From Bacteroidota bacterium (GTDB taxonomy: Bacteria; Bacteroidota; Bacteroidia; Flavobacteriales; Weeksellaceae), in NCBI GenBank assembly GCA_023422635.1, contig JAFAGO010000016.1, forward strand, positions 1-42,825: 42,825 nt of DNA, written 5' to 3'. Positions 41,573 to 42,825 of the stretch are shown here, piece after piece. Both the position numbers and the translations under genes were made by a program. The notes beneath the pieces were generated by a model. It saw only the letters and a program-made list of their open reading frames with translations, was not told the DNA's origin and did no database searches. Position 1 is the stretch's first letter, and every line of letters begins with the position of its first letter.

Positions 41573-42545
41573 ATCGAATGCTTCGGAGAATATTTCCTTT
41601 GTCAGTAATTAATACATAACGATATTGAGGATATTTTTTAAGCAACTTCAATCCTTTATTCTTGCCTAAAACCATTATTGAAGTACTAAAACCGTTTGCT
41701 GAAGTAGCATTTGGACCGATGATAGTAACACTCGTTAAACCCGTTGAAGGTAGTCCAGTTTTTGGATTAATAATGTGTGAATATCTTTTACCGCTGATTT
41801 CTGCATACTTTTCGTAAGAGCCGGAGGTGGTAACTGAAGTATCTGTAAGTTGTTGAATGATTGCAGCGACTTTACCGGGTTGGAAGGGATTATTAACGCC
41901 AATCGCCCAAGGTTCTCCGTTCGATTGCGTTCCCCATGTCGAAATATCTCCCGATGCATTAATGATGCCTGCAAGAACACCAGATTCTTTTAATACACTT
42001 CGCGCTCGATCTGCAGTATATCCTTTCCCAATCGATCCAAAACCGATTTTCATTCCTTTATTTTTTAAGAATATTGTTGAATGAATACTATCCAATTCGA
42101 TGTTTTGATAGCCCACATTCTTTACCGATGCAGCAATGGATTTTTCTTTGGGGATTTGGTTCATACTTCCATCAAACTTCCAAATTTTGTCCATTGCCGC
42201 AATGCTAATGTCGAAAGCACCATCTGTTATTTTAGAAAAATACAAAGCGGTTTTCGTAAGTTCAAAAACTTCCTGATCTACCTTTATTGGCTTAATTCCA
42301 GCATTTCTATTTACTTCTGATATTTGGGTGTTGGGTTGCCATTCCGAAATTAGATTTTCAATTCTCGTAATTTCTGCAATTGCTTTATCAATTGATTTTT
42401 CTGCAGATAACGAATCTTGGTCTACGACTGTAATTTGAAATTGACTTCCCATTAAAGTAACCTTTCTATCGCGTTGTACTTGCGATTGTAAAATCGATGA
42501 GGTAACAAACAATGCGATCAAAAAAAAGTTTCTGATGTTTTTCAT
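41571..42545 (-). CDS. apbE: FAD:protein FMN transferase (ApbE)
   Basis: ApbE covalently attaches FMN to Thr or Ser of periplasmic flavoproteins using FAD. The 324-residue protein has a signal peptide (ending LQSQ). The family pattern is present: GSQFQITVV near the start, EITRIENLISEWQPNTQISEVN, GAFDISI near 108-116, GFGSIGKGYTADRA near 170-185, NASGDIS near 199, and the C-terminal SHIINPKTGLPSTG near 255-270. In the Mg-binding segment the usual A-D-A-L-A-T reads A-N-G-F-S-T, with Asn at about residue 284 in place of the common Asp. The gene is convergent with the disrupted receptor and lipoprotein pair, where flavinylated partners such as PepSY or FMN-binding proteins would be expected but are not in the window. 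Confidence 0.92.
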   Translation of the reverse strand: MKNIRNFFLIALFVTSSILQSQVQRDRKVTLMGSQFQITVVDQDSLSAEKSIDKAIAEITRIENLISEWQPNTQISEVNRNAGIKPIKVDQEVFELTKTALYFSKITDGAFDISIAAMDKIWKFDGSMNQIPKEKSIAASVKNVGYQNIELDSIHSTIFLKNKGMKIGFGSIGKGYTADRARSVLKESGVLAGIINASGDISTWGTQSNGEPWAIGVNNPFQPGKVAAIIQQLTDTSVTTSGSYEKYAEISGKRYSHIINPKTGLPSTGLTSVTIIGPNATSANGFSTSIMVLGKNKGLKLLKKYPQYRYVLITDKGNILRSIR

Positions 42546-42644
42546 AGCGTAAAATTAAAAAGAAATAAAAGGTAAAAAGCTTTTAAATGGAACTTTTTCT
42601 AAAATTCAAAACTGAAGAATCTCTCAAAGCAAGAAATCCTCGCT

Positions 42645-42825
42645 TGTCATCCTGAGGCTCTCGAAGGATGAAAGCGAATGAAAGGTAATTCTTCAATAAA
42701 AACTCAGTATTGTCACTCTGAGGTTCTCGAAGAATGATAACAACAAATTCAATTCATACACAAAAACACAATTGTGTCATCCTGAGGCTCTCGAAGGATG
42801 AAAGCGAATGAAAGGTAGTTCTTCA
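42645..42825 (+). repeat. Direct copies of the TCATCCTGAG-type dispersed repeat
   Basis: Copy A (42645-42695) and copy C (42775-42825) are 51 bp long and differ at one base. Each begins TGTCATCCTGAGGCTCTCGA and ends AGGTA(A/G)TTCTTCA. Copy B (42710-42738) is a shorter, diverged version. The same core occurs at 22002-22094 in inverted pairs. Copy C reaches the window edge, so the array probably continues beyond. Confidence 0.85.

Overview
The window reads as a low-GC chromosomal segment from a member of the Bacteroidota, class Flavobacteriia, plausibly Weeksellaceae/Chryseobacterium-like. The evidence is two GLPGLI-family proteins, a zinc-free type B L31, the Bacteroidota alternative GlmU-family protein, a CarboxypepD-type TonB receptor, and Bacteroidota promoters (TAnnTTTG -7 box, sometimes with TTTG about 19 nt upstream). 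Shine-Dalgarno sequences are largely absent. Species cannot be assigned from this.

Layout. 1-660: the 3' end of a 23S rRNA, 5S rRNA and a strong terminator. 1007-6507 (minus): a five-gene run with a BamA/TamA-like porin, an SDR, AroA, a MazG-like pyrophosphohydrolase and a beta-helix lipoprotein. 6587-8249 (plus): L31 type B and the GlmU-family protein. 8351-11939 (plus): TrhO, a U32 hydroxylase (TrhP-like), a 4Fe-4S ferredoxin and 5-formyl-THF cyclo-ligase. 11882-13589 (minus): a lipoprotein and a one-TM protein with an HTH-like N-terminus, under a palindrome-covered promoter. 13795-14085: an Ala-rich lipoprotein. 14162-16882 (minus): a TrmH-type methyltransferase, a small membrane protein and RmuC. 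16968-25303 (plus): a response regulator, histidine kinase, TolC-type protein, adaptor lipoprotein and CzcA-type RND pump, forming a metal-efflux locus with its own two-component system and several intergenic repeats. 25309-26511 (minus): PncB. 26840-28441: a GT-C-like membrane protein. 28469-31912: rpsL-rpsG-fusA-rpsJ. 32171-33855: tandem GLPGLI proteins. 33892-37574 (minus): a large secreted protein overlapping a lipoprotein gene. 37742-41516: a TonB receptor and a lipoprotein gene, both disrupted. 41571-42545 (minus): ApbE. 42645-42825: intergenic repeats.

Most notable. (1) The two enzymes for alternative routes to 5-hydroxyuridine at tRNA position 34 overlap and carry the same roughly 85-residue C-terminal domain, with a ferredoxin gene just downstream. 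(2) Two copies of a long structured intergenic element flank the histidine kinase gene, with paired compensatory changes in at least three stems. (3) The putative iron-uptake pair near 40 kb carries three single-base losses, apparently in or near homopolymer runs, and two in-frame stops within 1.65 kb, while no other gene in the window shows an obvious lesion. (4) A perfect 9-bp inverted repeat sits on the -7 box of a gene encoding an HTH-like membrane protein. I found no CRISPR array, transposase, prophage or tRNA gene. No complete new defence or mobile system is evident. All assignments come from reading the sequence, without database searches.
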